This document shows positions 43,351 to 55,500 of a stretch of DNA of 64,000 nucleotides, piece by piece. A program made the translations under genes and the position numbers. Below the pieces are notes generated by a model. It was not told the DNA's origin, ran no database searches, and worked only from the letters and a program-made list of their open reading frames with translations. How positions within the stretch are numbered: position 1 is the stretch's first letter; every line of letters starts with the position of its first letter. Origin of the DNA: Haemaphysalis longicornis. Taxonomy: Eukaryota > Arthropoda > Arachnida > Ixodida > Ixodidae. The DNA is taken from positions 222,341,992 to 222,405,991 of the forward strand of contig CM023449.1 of NCBI GenBank assembly GCA_013339765.2, given 5' to 3'.

Positions 43351-45269
43351 TCTGACTCGGGAAGTCTTCTATTGGTCTCGGATATCGGTTAGTTCCGGGC
43401 AAGACCGGAGTGTCAATAATAGCCATGCAGGAATAGATATTCACAAGACGCCGCCATGATTCCCAATGCATTGCTGCAAGTGTGGCGAATGTTACGGCGT
43501 TTCCGGCCGCGCTCCCCGTCGGGGAATGTACAGAGCGTCAATGTTGCGACATTGGTACGCCCGACTTCCCGAAGGTTGGGCACCATCCACCGATTTTTTA
43601 GGTGTTCGCGTTCTACTGACATGCGCGATTTCTGGCTGCTTAAACAAAACGGCTGGCAGACGAAGCCAGGTGCCACAAGGAGAATGGGGAAAGGTACTAT
43701 GCTCTGTGGACAGCCTATCATGGTGGGGGCGGCTCCACGCACACACAAAAAACTTCCGGTCGTCTGTTCCCGTCGCTCGCAACGTAACGGCCTCTCTCCT
43801 CTACTTTCCACGGCCTCTCACGTTGTTCCCATCGTGCCTCGGTCCACCCATCTGAGGTCACCATGAGTTAAATTTTACCGCTTTCACACTAGTGGCGCAC
43901 CGTATGTTTGGTACCTAGCCGTCGAGATACTGCCATGAGTCTTAGCTGCCATCCGCGTTTGTATTTAGTGGTTAGAGCTTTTTTCAACGAGTTTTATTTG
44001 AAATAGGAACGCACCTTTTTTTATTTCAAACAAACACTAAAACATCAGTTGTGTATTGGCGTTTTTCTTTAATAAGCCTAGTATTATCTTTTTGCTAAAT
44101 GATGACAAATATGGCGCATCTTTGTAAACTTTTAAAACTGAAAATGTTTTGTTTACAAAAGTACTGGCTCAAGACTTCAGCTGTTGCCAGCAAGCTGAAT
44201 AGAGGGACAACTTGTCCAGAGATCTGTTGAATTTGTAGAAATCCGAGTAACCTATCCTTGGGCTCGTCAAGTACCTTAACAAAAGGCTCTTCTAATGAGA
44301 TCCTTCTGTCTTTCCCTATACAGCTACGGTTTAAAACAACTATTCGTGGAATATAATACAATCACTTTGGGGTATCAAATGACATGTGGCAAGTGAATCT
44401 CGCCGAAATTCTTTTGAATGTCCAGAACGCCCAGCGTTTTGATTTGTCATTATTTGAAGAGGCCTTATCTAGTACAGTCGGTATATTGTGGGAAGTTGTG
44501 GTATGCATGTCAGGTTTCCCGACCACCTTTAAAAGTGTTATGTCTGTTCAATGTTAAGTCTGTTCCTTTTCACGGTGAGGTAGAACAACAGTGGTCTGTC
44601 AATAAGTCGTCGGACAGCCTCTCAATCACGGTGGTGTGCACTCCCCTCAGTATCTGTCTTCGGTTCTGTGTTTTCCGTGTGGTGTTTCCTGAGTATACTG
44701 CTAGGAGGGGCTTGTCCGCACGTGCTTTGACAAAACACTTCATAGGTGCGTGCATTTGTGTCTGAGGTAGGTCTGAACGGCAGGCCGACGTCATACGATT
44801 GCGCCTTTGTGATGTTTTTTTTATCGTGCGCCATTCCGACACGGTCGAAGCAGTTTGGATTTTTGAGCGAAGCTTTCGTTGTCTCACTGACCGTGACCCC
44901 GCAGGAAAGCGAACTTTCTCCGAACATGAGTGTGATATGGGTAAAGTGAAAGGGTTGAAACGCCACACTTTCTCTGATCTGAAGCCAATGCCTTTTAATT
45001 TCGATACTAAAGCACAAAATCCAAATCGGGACGCCCAAGACGCACAGCCGCAAATCCAACTTACACAATGGGTTTTCACCAAGGCACATCAAGCTCACGC
45101 TGTCAACATTTTGTCCCTGCCCAATCTTCACGAATGGGTACGTTCTACACTCCAATGGCATCATCATCATCAGAGTCAGAACCCGGATATCAACGAACGA
45201 ATCCCTCATGAGATAGGAATTGGAAGAAAGCTTCCCGGAAAGTACTGGTGGTCTTCTGGCGTCCCACGC

Positions 45270-45480
45270 TACTAAGGCGTGTCCCTGGTGTGTAAGGGGT
45301 CTTTTGAAGTCCACCTGTGCTTTGGCCCTCTGAATGATGGCTTCAATAGAAGGAAGAGGTACAGCTTGCTCCAGTTTACCAATGGGTGTATGCTTTGGTA
45401 AGCCAGTGACTGTCCTGAGGGTCGCCCGATGTAGCACCTGAATGGTATTGCTGTCGGGTCCTGATGTGGTGTTTCTCATT
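45270..45480 (-). mobile_element. Jockey/I-type LINE RT fragment
   Basis: The minus strand encodes IQVLHRATLRTVTGLPKHTP and LPSIEAIIQRAKA, matching the RT thumb region (LHR.ALR...GLP..TP...L). The frame stays open to 44622, but the remainder has no resemblance and is probably fortuitous. Confidence 0.6.
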
Positions 45481-46480
45481 CACCCTGCCTTTTCAGAGCT
45501 GCTGCAACTCACATGCACCATATTTTTGATAAAAATAAAACAAGAAAAAGGCTGGGTATCTGCTCACTTCGCTGCAAATGTTGAAAAACGAATATTCCGC
45601 CGCTGTTGCCACATAAATGCCTCTCTTATCTTTCCCGACGGCCTGTCACACTCACCCACTCCAATCTCTCTTCCCTCGGGATAAACACGGCGATGGTTTG
45701 CACAGGACATTCTCATTTTCCGGCGTTCCACTACTGTCGGGGCATTTATTGGAAACTTCCGCTACTGTTATAATTGGAATGCCGCCACAAGGTCCGGGAT
45801 GCAGCGGTAGCCCGTATGTTTACTATTTTTGGCTAGAAATAATAAACATCAAGCAGACATATCAAGACAATCAAGACATATCAAGACAAAAATCAAGCAG
45901 ACATATATTTGTAATTCAGAGGAAGTGCAAATACCACTCATGTTTTCACGTCTTGCCTCAAATATCCAACTGCTAACTGTGGGTCCTGCACCCTCGACTG
46001 AACTGGAGCATGTTAGTCGCGTCCGTGAAGACCCCGCTACTCTAGAAATAGTTACCCAGTACGCGCTTGAAAACGGTCTGTACAAGGTGGTATAGCGGTC
46101 TGGCAGACTTTCCCGGACTGGCCATTCCCATCCATGACCAATGTCAACAGTGCAAACTGTGCATTTTAGTGCCACTGACAGAGTGAAATGTGCATCTTGT
46201 GAATAGGACCTTACCACAGAAGTGTGTACACTGTGTGAATTGTGATGAATTGTGACCTCTCCCTTTCTGCTCCCCCTCCACCATCCTCACTTCCCCACAG
46301 GGCCTCATGGCCTCTCGTCCTTAATAAAGTATTTCACTCACTCCCAAGTGTTTTGTTTTTGCTGACCAATGCTGACAAGTACGAAGTGTGTTTCCAAATT
46401 CGCTAGTTAGGAAAAGTTTTGCCTATATAGACCTCTAGTTCATGTATCCGTTTAATATTTCCTCTGAAGGCTGAATTTTG

Positions 46481-46481
46481 G

Positions 46482-46517
<36 letters not shown>

Positions 46518-46640
46518 GGTAGACGGAAAGACAGACAGACAGACAGACAGACAAACGGAAAGACCGACCGACCGACCGACAGACAGACAGGCAGACAGAC
46601 AGACGACGGACGGACAGACAGACAGCCAGACGGAAAGACT

Positions 46641-46675
<35 letters not shown>

Positions 46676-46742
46676 CAGACGAATAGAAGGACGTACGTAC
46701 AGACGGGCATACAGAAGGACAGGGAGATAGACAGACAGACCG
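46481..46742 (+). repeat. (GACA)n microsatellite, about 260 bp
   Basis: Imperfect GACA/GACG/GACC tetranucleotides, with short interruptions at about 46520, 46555, 46630 and 46680. The complementary frames give low-complexity SVCLSVCL text, which is not coding. Confidence 0.95.
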
Positions 46743-47344
46743 AAATTTTCTTGTTCAAGTATCCCAATAAAGTCTATTATCTTGAAAAAACGAACAACCA
46801 AAACGCTTACGCACTTCCCCCCTAAGCGAACTTGCGGGGTGTGTTGGCAATGATATCTGGCAGGCTGGCTTGACTGGAGACGGGACGAATAAACGATCTC
46901 TACCAACAGAGGAATTGTTTTGAATACGTCTCCCTGAGTGATTTCTTTTAGATGCGGAGCATCTTATAGTCTGGACATGTCCTGCGTCGGCGTCCGCACT
47001 CACACTGCGCATGCATAACCCTCCTCCTTCCCTCTCTCCCACAGCTGCGCGATACTCCCGCCACTTCTTCTCTCGTGCCGACTGCGTGCACTTCGCTTTC
47101 GCTTCTCCCGCGTTCTCGCTGCTGCTTTGGCGGCGCATGCTCGGCGCTTGCGCATCTCTCCTCCTCTCGTCTTCTCTCCTTCAACCTTGATTGTAAATCT
47201 TTAGATGCGGAGGATCTCATGCTCGGGGCTGTGTCCCTCCCTCCCTTGTCCGCCGTCCGCAGTCTGCTGCGCATGCGTGTCTCTTCATCCCCGTCAGCGT
47301 TTAGGCTGACGTCAACGCAGTCCACTATAAAAAGGAATAGTTAG

Positions 47345-47430
47345 GCGGCGATCGGTGTCGATCCCACGACTTTCCGGCCGCAACGGCAGGTACGTGGCGC
47401 TCTTCCCACTGAGCTACAAACCGAGACAGG
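47345..47430 (-). repeat. tRNA-like SINE head (A and B boxes)
   Basis: On the minus strand, TAGCTCAGTGGG (47405-47416) fits the pol III A box, and its GCTC/GAGC pair can form a D-arm. GGATCGACACC (about 47356-47366) fits the B box with one mismatch. Box spacing suits a tRNA. The anticodon and acceptor stems do not pair well, so it is a SINE or pseudo-tRNA rather than a tRNA gene. Confidence 0.5.
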
Positions 47431-47814
47431 AGCATGCGCTACGAACGCGCCGGATGTCCTTCACTCATTCAAACTACGTCATGGAGCTACTGATACAACG
47501 AAGGCACGCGAAGATGAACGTCAACGGAAACGACTAATTGAAAACTAATTTGAACTTCAGTCGACCCCATGGCTGCTTCGTATACTACTCGGGGTTCCCC
47601 TACGGGAAGATGGTGTAATTTTTAAATGCAGAGCATTTCTTTAACTCACGATGTTATGCGTCCGTAACTCGGCGTCCGCAGCCAGCCAGCACGTGCGCCC
47701 CTCCCCCGCTCCTCCTCGCTCTCAACAACAGGTGCGGGCGCGCATGCGCGTGCTCCGGCGCTGAAAGAGGCGTTGCAGCAGCAGGTGCTACCTCCTCTCC
47801 CTCTACTGCGCGCG

Positions 47815-48063
47815 CTACGAATATATTCGTTGCCCGAGCGAAGGATCCGCGGCCCGACGTTGACGTTTGGCCGCGGCTTCTCGTGCACGAAGTTCGGCGT
47901 CGGCAGGGCGCTTCAGACGCTTGCGTTCGGCGTCGGCAGCACGTCGTCTCGCCGCCTTGCCTTCTGCCGCCGTCGATGAAGAGGATGGCACGATGTCTTG
48001 AACTGGTACTGCAACGCTGACGTTGGCTCGCGTCGCAGTACTGGTTGAAGGTGTTGCTTCCAT
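47815..48063 (-). CDS. STPR-like basic repeat peptide, 82 aa
   Basis: It starts at ATG 48063. After a Ser/Thr-rich lead of about 35 residues, the protein has roughly two 23-residue units: ARRRAADAERKRLKRPADA and ELRAREAAAKRQRRAADPS. This pattern (RR.A.DAE.RA REAA.KR.RR) is that of the STPR DNA-binding repeat first known from silkworm FMBP-1 and common in tick repeats. It may be a truncated gene carried by a mobile element. Expression is unknown. Confidence 0.5.
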   Translation of the reverse strand: MEATPSTSTATRANVSVAVPVQDIVPSSSSTAAEGKAARRRAADAERKRLKRPADAELRAREAAAKRQRRAADPSLGQRIYS

Positions 48064-48228
48064 CGCTTATGAACTTCGACGATGGCGCACTGCCCTCCCC
48101 GAGAGGGATAATAAGAAAGAAAAGAAAAGAAAGAAAAGAATAATAATAAAGATCCAACCGATTGCCCCGCAGAGAGGATGGGGTGCAAACGATGGCAATA
48201 AATAACACGTTACGTACTTACGTCTCTC

Positions 48229-48229
<1 letters not shown>

Positions 48230-48283
<54 letters not shown>
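48230..48283 (+). repeat. (CT)n microsatellite
   Basis: About 25 CT units with a single G interruption, inside the inverted-repeat element. Confidence 0.95.
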
Positions 48284-48288
<5 letters not shown>

Positions 48289-48484
48289 GCAACCCAACTA
48301 CCCAACCCCTACGACAACAAGAACTACAACTACCACTTCCAACTACCACAACCTACGCCACGTGACCACCCCCAATGCTCTGCATTTACTCGTGTCCCTC
48401 GCGCGGGGGCATGCGACGGAGGTTTTTTAAAAGACGATAGTCTTTCTTGGGCTACTTAAACCCAGAAATTTTGGTCTATCTGCA

Positions 48485-48535
<51 letters not shown>

Positions 48536-48545
48536 TTGTCTGTGA
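48485..48545 (+). repeat. (TCTG)n microsatellite
   Basis: About 13 TCTG units with minor changes at the right end. The same tetranucleotide class, inverted, as the array at 46.5 kb. Confidence 0.95.
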
Positions 48546-48639
48546 CTCGATTCAGCCACCCGGCCAAAGCAAAACAATGCCTGCGCAATAGTCTTATATA
48601 GTCACAGCTAAATCTACCCGTCTATGTCCCTGGCCGCGG

Positions 48640-48790
48640 CGGCCGCTTTTCTGATGGAGGCGAAAAGCAAAAACGGCCGTGTGTACGAGATTTCGGCGCA
48701 CGTTAAAGATCCCCAGGTGGTCGAAATAATTCCGGAGCCCTCCACTACGGCGCGCCTCATCGCCTGCGTTGCGTCGGCGCGTTAAAACCA
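48640..48790 (+). repeat. Abundant tick/arachnid SINE-like repeat
   Basis: GATGGAGGCGAAAAGC, then GCACGTTAAAGATCCCCAGG, TGGTCGAAATAATTCCGGAG and CCCTCCACTACGGCG form a sequence I know as a very common dispersed repeat in ticks and other arachnids. This copy is well preserved and supports the tick origin of the window. Confidence 0.75.
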
Positions 48791-49930
48791 TACAATCAAA
48801 AAATACCCGTCTATGTCCAGTGTAATGTTCATACTTGTTAACATTGTTGAAGAAGAACAAGACATTACGCAAATATCAGACAACAAATCAATACAGAAGT
48901 CATATTTGCAGTGTTGCTTTATAAAAAAATCAGACATGCTTGACTTTTGCGAAAAAAATACTTCATCAACTGCAGAAAAAGAATTCACTCGCATCGCCTG
49001 CTGTCGCCCGCGCCACTATAGCTTCTGGCGCCATTTTAAGAAATCAACCGGCAACAGTTACGCAAGGTTCCACTAGATAGGTTCCACGTTCTGCTTGCAA
49101 CGCACGTGGAGTAGGGAAACGCGGTTCTATAAACGTTGAAGTAGGGTGCCTCGATCAACGTGCGTCTTCGCCGTACGGCAGCGTTCGCATCGAGACACCT
49201 GGTTTGGAGCAGCGGAACGCAAAAGCCCATAAAGACTATCGTCTTTTGACGGCATTTGCAACGAAAGGAGCAGATACGTGGCCAATTTGTTATTTGAGCT
49301 GTTTTTTCTCTATCCTAGGCGGTTGTAAATTATTCACGTCAAAGTAAAGGAGCCTTGACGTCAACGGAATTAGGCTATATCTCCTGGACAGGGACAAACC
49401 TTTGCCAACTCTGCCTGCAAAGGCGTGCGTGAACGACCAATTGAGGACCCTCGTCTGTAGCAACCATTCGCTATGTGCTTTGGGGAGGTGAAATTATTGC
49501 GCATTATTAGCCACCAACGACGCGTAGCATTATCTGACAGCGCGTTCTACTGCCCTGAGCTCTAGAAAAACCGACTCCTAAACAATATCTTGCATATTGC
49601 AAGGTATTGCCATGAGTACGAAGCCCATTCCCTGGCTTTCACCACTTAAAGAACGGTGCAAACACCACTTAAGGTTACATCTAACACAGAGCAAAGTTTT
49701 ACCTCCGAGCATTACAGCAACCTCAAAACGAACCGTTGAAGAATTTATACAGAAAGTAATGTGAGGACCAGAAAATGCTGTCACACCATCTATCTTGACA
49801 CCAGAGTGGTCGGGCAAGCGGTGACTAAGCTTTAACTCATTATTCCTAACCAACGGCTGTAGCGACGCCTTTAGGTAACTGCTGTAGGTAACTATACTTT
49901 GCTCGGCGAAGAGAAAAACTCAGCAAAGCA
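48791..49930. other. Intergenic stretch
   Basis: No frame above 92 codons, no recognised repeat and no RNA gene. Confidence 0.4.
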
Positions 49931-49939
49931 TGTTGTTGG

Positions 49940-50930
49940 GCTAGTTGGTTCATATTCATACTGAAAACTGCGCATTCGGACGGGACAAGGAAAAGAAGAC
50001 ACAGGACGGGCGCAGACCCACAACTAGTTCATTGAAAAATGGAGCATGCTAATGTACCCACACCAGTACATGCGCACACATGTCACCACCTTTATCACAT
50101 GATATAACGGTTTAGAAATTCATATACATTTACATTCAAAGATATGGATGGTTCTCTCACACACTGTTCACCATGCTTTCGAATGAAAAAGGCCTCGATT
50201 AATTCCCTTGCCACCTGTTCTCTACTTTTGCTCAGCACCTTTGTCTGAGTCAACACTGGCTCGAATGGCTTGCTTTTCACAAGCCATGCAATGGTGCGGA
50301 AGATGGGATCCCGTTTTATTACGCATATTCAGCTGGTGCTCCCTTGAACGGTCGTTAAGACAGTAGCCCGCTTGTCCGATGTACAGCCGCCCGCATGTGA
50401 GCGGGATCATGTACATCACGCCGGTTGCGCACTTCACGGATGGCGTCGCATGCCGTTTGAGGCAACCTGGTGTCTGTTTTATTCCTTTCAGGATCTTGGG
50501 GCACAGGCTAGCCAACTTGTTAGGCGTAGAAAAAACGATCGGCACTTTGTGCCTGTTAACCACATTTTTGAGGTTGTGTGCCACTCGATGGATGTATGGA
50601 ACCACCACCGGTTTCTTGCGTCTAAGGCCGTCCGTTCTTTGGGGTGTGCTCCCTTACTTCTGAAGCAAGGAATCGGCCACCGCTGTCACAACCATTAAGG
50701 GAAACCCAGCTGCAATCAATCGGAAACCTGAGCATCGAAACTTTCCTGAATCTTGTGATAGCAAGATTTCGTTAGTGCTCCTTGAAAGCAAGAAGAAGCA
50801 ATTGCCCTTTTTACTGCCTTCGAGTGCGCAGACAGGAAAGGCAACAACCCTTTTCGAACCTTCGGTTTAAAAACCCAACACACGCGGTCTGGCGGTACTG
50901 ACGTACGTCGCGACAATCACGCAACTAGCC
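49940..50930 (-). mobile_element. Penelope-like element 3' part with GIY-YIG endonuclease
   Basis: On the minus strand, GLLPFLSAHSKAVKRAIASS (50.87-50.80 kb) matches the end of the Penelope reverse transcriptase. IHRVAHNLKNVVNRHKVPIV and then CGRLYIGQAGYCLNDRSREH (50.58-50.35) are the linker and GIY-YIG core. VLSKSREQVARELIEAFFIR (50.25-50.1) is the C-terminal end. A GACAAGGAAAAGAAGACACA stretch near 49,985 matches the tail seen in tick Penelope copies. A frameshift splits the endonuclease frame and the RT core is missing. Confidence 0.8.
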
Positions 50931-51740
50931 CGAGAGTTAGCCGATAAATTGGTTTGTTACAATTGATATAACTTTGCTTAGCCTGTGAAACTACTTTGAG
51001 GGCTGTTTTCTCCCGTATGATATCATTTAAACGCTCCAACGCACGAATAAATAAAATACAAACAAGTTTCCTTTGGCCTAATGAAAACACTTGAAGGGCG
51101 ACCCGGGTCGTCTGCGTTTGTACTGCCAAGTCGCGGCGAGCACGAGCGGACACTGAATGTCGCCGAAACTCCAGTACAGGAGCCATACAGTGTTCTTGGC
51201 CGATTTTACTCTGCATATGCGAAGGAAAGCAAGATAACTGAAGAAGTGTGAAATTGGTTTATTTGTAGTGATGACAAACTATAGTTTTCAGTAGATATTC
51301 CACGCAGTAAATTTCACATTCCTATTACGAAGTAACGTTCTCATTCTTACAACACCGCATGTAACAAAAAATTGCTTTTATTTGCACAAACTCACCAGCA
51401 GCACCAACATGGTGCGTAGCAGTTAAAGCATTGTATGCATTGCAAGAAGAGACAGTTGTTACCATTACCTTTCGTATAACAGGCCAAATTGAATATACGT
51501 CTCATATGCTGGAGTGTGCCGTGAAAAAATCGGCTTCCAAAGGACCTATTCCTGAAACAGAAGAGTTTTAAACATATCAAGATTGTAATATTTAATCGTA
51601 TCACCGAGCTTCATACTTGGAGACGCTTGCAAGACCGAAACCAGTCGAATAAATATAACCTATTTTCGATTGTTTCAACAGTTCGTTGGTGTAACGTCAC
51701 TCGGGTTGCCTTCAACTGCCTAATTCGACGCGGTGGTGCC

Positions 51741-52553
51741 TTAAGTCGATTTCGGCGTAGCAGTGTCTTTTGCCTTGCGTTTACCCCCGCCAGCAGTTGT
51801 TCCGGGAATGCTGCGGGGTGTTGCGGGGGTCGTTTTGCCCGCCCCGGTCGCCGTTGTGCCCTGCACACTCATTATTACAGAGGGCGTCGCGGGTCCAGTG
51901 GACGCTGTTGCCGTTGCAAGGCCGCTCACGTTGCGAGTCTTTGCAGATTTTCTTTTGTCGCGAAACCAGTTGATGCTAGAGGACTTCTCCAATGGTACCA
52001 ATGCTTTGTCATCTCCCTCGCCTGGCTTTTCTGCCACGTGCGTTCTTTCCGGAGCAGTCACAGCCCGAGAAGACGAAGAACTGGGTCCGGCTGGGACTGC
52101 GGATGCCGCGATACGTTCAGTGCCAATGGCGCTTAACCTAACATTTTGGTCAGCAGTGTTGGAGCTTTGACCAGCGATTAGTTGCTTTGGGGATGGTGTG
52201 GGAGTTGCGGGACCCGTTAGAGTTGTGGTCGCCTCTCCCGACGATGGCAATTCTGCTCTGTTTTTGCGTCGTTTTGTATCTGTACTTCGACTCAGGTTAA
52301 GCCTTTTAGTGGGTGTGGGCGCCTTTTCCGGCGTTGCAGTCCTTGTGTTTACCGCAGAAGGTCTGGCCGTTATGTTGCCTGATGCTACTCCGCGCTTTCT
52401 TTTACCCAGAGGGGTGCCTGGGGTCTCTGGGGTGAATCCGCCTCTTGGGGTGCACCGCAGCTGACGGTCGGGTGCTGGCATTCGCCACGATTTTTCTGGA
52501 GCTTTCGGCGGGCACTGTTTTTGCCCCCATATCGTCCGCATAAAAGGTGGCAT
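51741..52553 (-). CDS. SLC5A7-like: Thr/Pro-rich open frame overlapping the terminal exon (possible C-terminal tail in a shifted frame)
   Basis: A 270-codon frame, shifted by one base relative to the exon's helix-coding frame, is rich in TP and basic residues (TPETPGTPLGKRKRG, TPEKAPTPTKRLNLS, TPATPRSIPGTT). It opens just after a stop at about 52,556 and overlaps the terminal exon from 52,553. The homopolymers GGGGG and AAAAA (52515-52531) lie exactly where one lost base would join the two frames. It may be the real intracellular tail, an unused frame, or the mark of a pseudogene. Possible AATAAA signals for the gene strand lie at about 51,380 and 51,260. Confidence 0.4.
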   Translation of the reverse strand: MPPFMRTIWGQKQCPPKAPEKSWRMPAPDRQLRCTPRGGFTPETPGTPLGKRKRGVASGNITARPSAVNTRTATPEKAPTPTKRLNLSRSTDTKRRKNRAELPSSGEATTTLTGPATPTPSPKQLIAGQSSNTADQNVRLSAIGTERIAASAVPAGPSSSSSRAVTAPERTHVAEKPGEGDDKALVPLEKSSSINWFRDKRKSAKTRNVSGLATATASTGPATPSVIMSVQGTTATGAGKTTPATPRSIPGTTAGGGKRKAKDTATPKST

Positions 52554-55500
52554 AACCTAAGCAGTTCCACACATCCCAGTCAGGCGGCAACAGCCCGGTG
52601 TTGAACGCGTAGCTAGTGAGAATGGATGTCATGGGTATAGCGACCAGGCTGATCAACATACACAGTGTTCTGAAAGGGAACTGCTGTCCACGCTCACTGT
52701 CGTACAGGGGCAAATGGATTAACACCGGGATCCCGAAGTCTGGCGCGCCGCACAAAACTCGTGCCGCAATGCCTATCAAGAATCCTGGAAAGAAAGAGAA
52801 CAATGCCAGCATGTCCACTGCATCCGCACGTGTTTTATATACAACGCCATCTTTTGCGCACCCCAGTGCTAATTTTTGGCATCTGCAGTGGTTGCTCTAA
52901 AACAATGGTCAGTTCGAAAACATAATACAGAAAGTGTTAGGTTACAGGGAATGTGTAATCACATTCACTAAGAACGCCAAAAGCACTGTGCAGAATGCTC
53001 AATTATCTTTCATTAGTTTCTAAATGTTGCACCCGTCGAGTCACGGCTGTTTGCTGTCGTGTGTCTAGAGCCTGGCAGCAGCCACTCATAAACTTGTAGC
53101 TGCACTCAAGGCAACATTTCCCCTTCATTAATAGCTGAGCGAAAATACTTCTCCAATACCACTGCGATAGCGGGTTAATCAGTTCTGACGGAAACGAAAT
53201 GAGCCTGGAATCTTCGGGGACATTAACACGTATAAGAGGGAGAATAAAATCGGAATGAGGTTTTTATAGTTTACCCTTGATGCCGTGAATCAGGGCAACA
53301 TTAGAAATGTACTAGTTGTCTTTGTTGTACTGTCAACTGGGCAACCGCACACAATCAAAATTACTGCTCCTATCTACTCCAGAAGGACGTGATGGCAAAA
53401 GCGGAATGGGCGTTCTTCTGTACTGCTCTGCAAATGACCCCGCTTCTCTATACGAATACAATTCAAACAGGAAAACTATCCAGCGGGCCTTGACTAAGAA
53501 GTCCTCCCACCGGCCAGCGGCAATAACACCTTCCGCTCTGCATAATAAATGCTTTCATAATCATCATTCATTACTAGCACCGCGCTCCGTATCGCTTCTG
53601 CATCCCGTCGACGCCTCTCGGCGGGTGCCGGGGCCGCAAACTGTTCCAGTAAAAAGTGAATTTAACCGGAGCATCGCCAGCCTGAAGCTATCACTGTTTC
53701 AAGCAGGCGATACTGCCATCGCTACTGCGCCTCCGATACGTCTGGGCCTGCGACACGTACAGTTGTCAGCAAAAGTAGTTGGAACGCAGCCTCGTAAATT
53801 TTCACGATTTGCTTCATCCGGAACCTGCCTTTCTGAATAAGTGTGCGTTTAAAAGCCGACCTCCATGCAGTGAAATTTCTCTGCGAACTTCGCCCGGCAG
53901 CCGCCGCGTTTTGACGCGCCGCTCCCACCTCAAACATTATGCAACGTGATGCGGCGAACGCCGCCGNNNNNNNNNNNNNNNNNNNNNNNNNNNNNNNNNN
54001 NNNNNNNNNNNNNNNNNNNNNNNNNNNNNNNNNNNNNNNNNNNNNNNNNNNNNNNNNNNNNNNNNNGAAACAGCAGGCAGTGCGTGATCGTACAGTCTTT
54101 GCCAAAATTGTGTGGCCACGGCGACCGTGCCGGCCGGGGCACGCGGCCGATCAGGGGCGCTGCGCTTGCCGCTGTCGGCTGGTTGCGTGGCTTAAATGAG
54201 TGAGGGGAACTTTTGCTCTTGCTTTTGTAATGTGTCCTGAGCGACAAGTGCTGCGCAATGTGCCTGCGCTCAAGCGAAGTTCGCCTGCTCTGAGAAGCTG
54301 TTTCCGTTGCACTTATCGCGCCAGCCATACTACGAAACGAAGCGCGAAAGTTCACCTCACTCTCTTTACGCGGGAGGACTCTCTGAATTTTCAGAAGGTC
54401 ACATTGACAATCCTCCAGTGATTCCGATTTACTACTCAGGGATACAAGGACAAGTTCCGCCATGCGAAAACCGGAGACGGAGAAACTGGGCTACACTTCG
54501 CTTCCCGCCTGTCAGGATATTTTGATCGGTGGATCGAAACGTCGGGCGTACCACAGACCTTTGAGAGCCTCCCGACAAAATTATCGCCAAGCAGTTCCTG
54601 AAGTCTCCAGCCAGGATCTTGTTGTTTCATTAAAGAAAGAGACTGCGAGCCATTAACCAAGTGGCAGAGGTTTTCGATGGGTTTCTGAAAGTCCAGTAAA
54701 TAAAGAAATGGGAGAAGTTCAAAGAAGGCACTGAGATAAACGCAGGCTCGAGTCATACTGATGGGGCCACAAAGAAAGGACCAGCTTGCTTTGTTTGAGG
54801 GCAAAGCGGGACATTGTTCTCCTGATTGCCATAGGACGGGACAAGCTCCAATCTGCTCGAAGTGTCGCAAACCAGGCCACAAGAGCGGCTACTGAAAATC
54901 AAGAGAGCCTCATCCCAGTCAAGTTTCTGCTTGTTCAGTAAGACATTCCGGAAAAGAAGACAAGCTATATTTCTGTCCCAAGTCCACGGAAGAAGTTTGG
55001 AAGAGATGCAGTGAACCGGGACGCTCAGCCGACAATTTACCTCTCGTCACCGGTCAATTACACGGGAAAAGCATAACTGTGCTATGGGATTCAGGAAGTA
55101 ACGCTGTAATTGTACATAACGAGCCCGTGCCAAATACGTGCTTGACAGGTCAAGCCGCCACAATGTTGTTCGTAGACAAGGCAACACAGTGCCTCCCAGA
55201 GGCGTATGTCAAGATCCATACTCCCTACTTTTCAGGCAAGGTCCTGGCGAAGTACATGACTGACCCACTTTATGACTTGGTCCTTGGTGACATCCCTGGC
55301 GCTAGACACTGATACGATCCCGACTCGAACTTCCCGCAAAAGTAAAGGAGAGAAATGTGACTCAGAAGCTACGTGTTCACCGCCGTGAACACAGCAACAC
55401 CAGAGAGAACAAGCCACACGAAGTAGTATCCATTGTCAAACCTGCTATCTTAATAACAAAGGACTTCAGATTCGCTGAGGTGAAAAAAGAGAAGATGACA

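Larger units (their letters stand above)
47623..48388. mobile_element. Inverted-repeat element carrying an STPR-like reading frame
   Basis: The left end TAAATGCAGAGCATT (47623-47637) is exactly inverted at the right end (48374-48388). Related TTTAGATGCGGAGCATCTT motifs occur at about 46950 and 47201, so this belongs to a local family. It contains the frame at 47815-48063 and a long CT microsatellite. Target duplication could not be settled. Confidence 0.6.

Noticed and set aside
44622..45270. Extension of a 285-codon minus frame beyond the LINE fragment
   Set aside because: Only the first 70 residues resemble reverse transcriptase. The rest shares no motif and looks fortuitous.
46403..46906. 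Frames rich in SVCLSVCL on the minus strand
   Set aside because: They are translations of the GACA microsatellite and not a cysteine-rich protein or toxin.
53930..54463. 177-codon frame spanning the N gap
   Set aside because: It is held open by unknown bases across 53967-54066 and cannot be judged.
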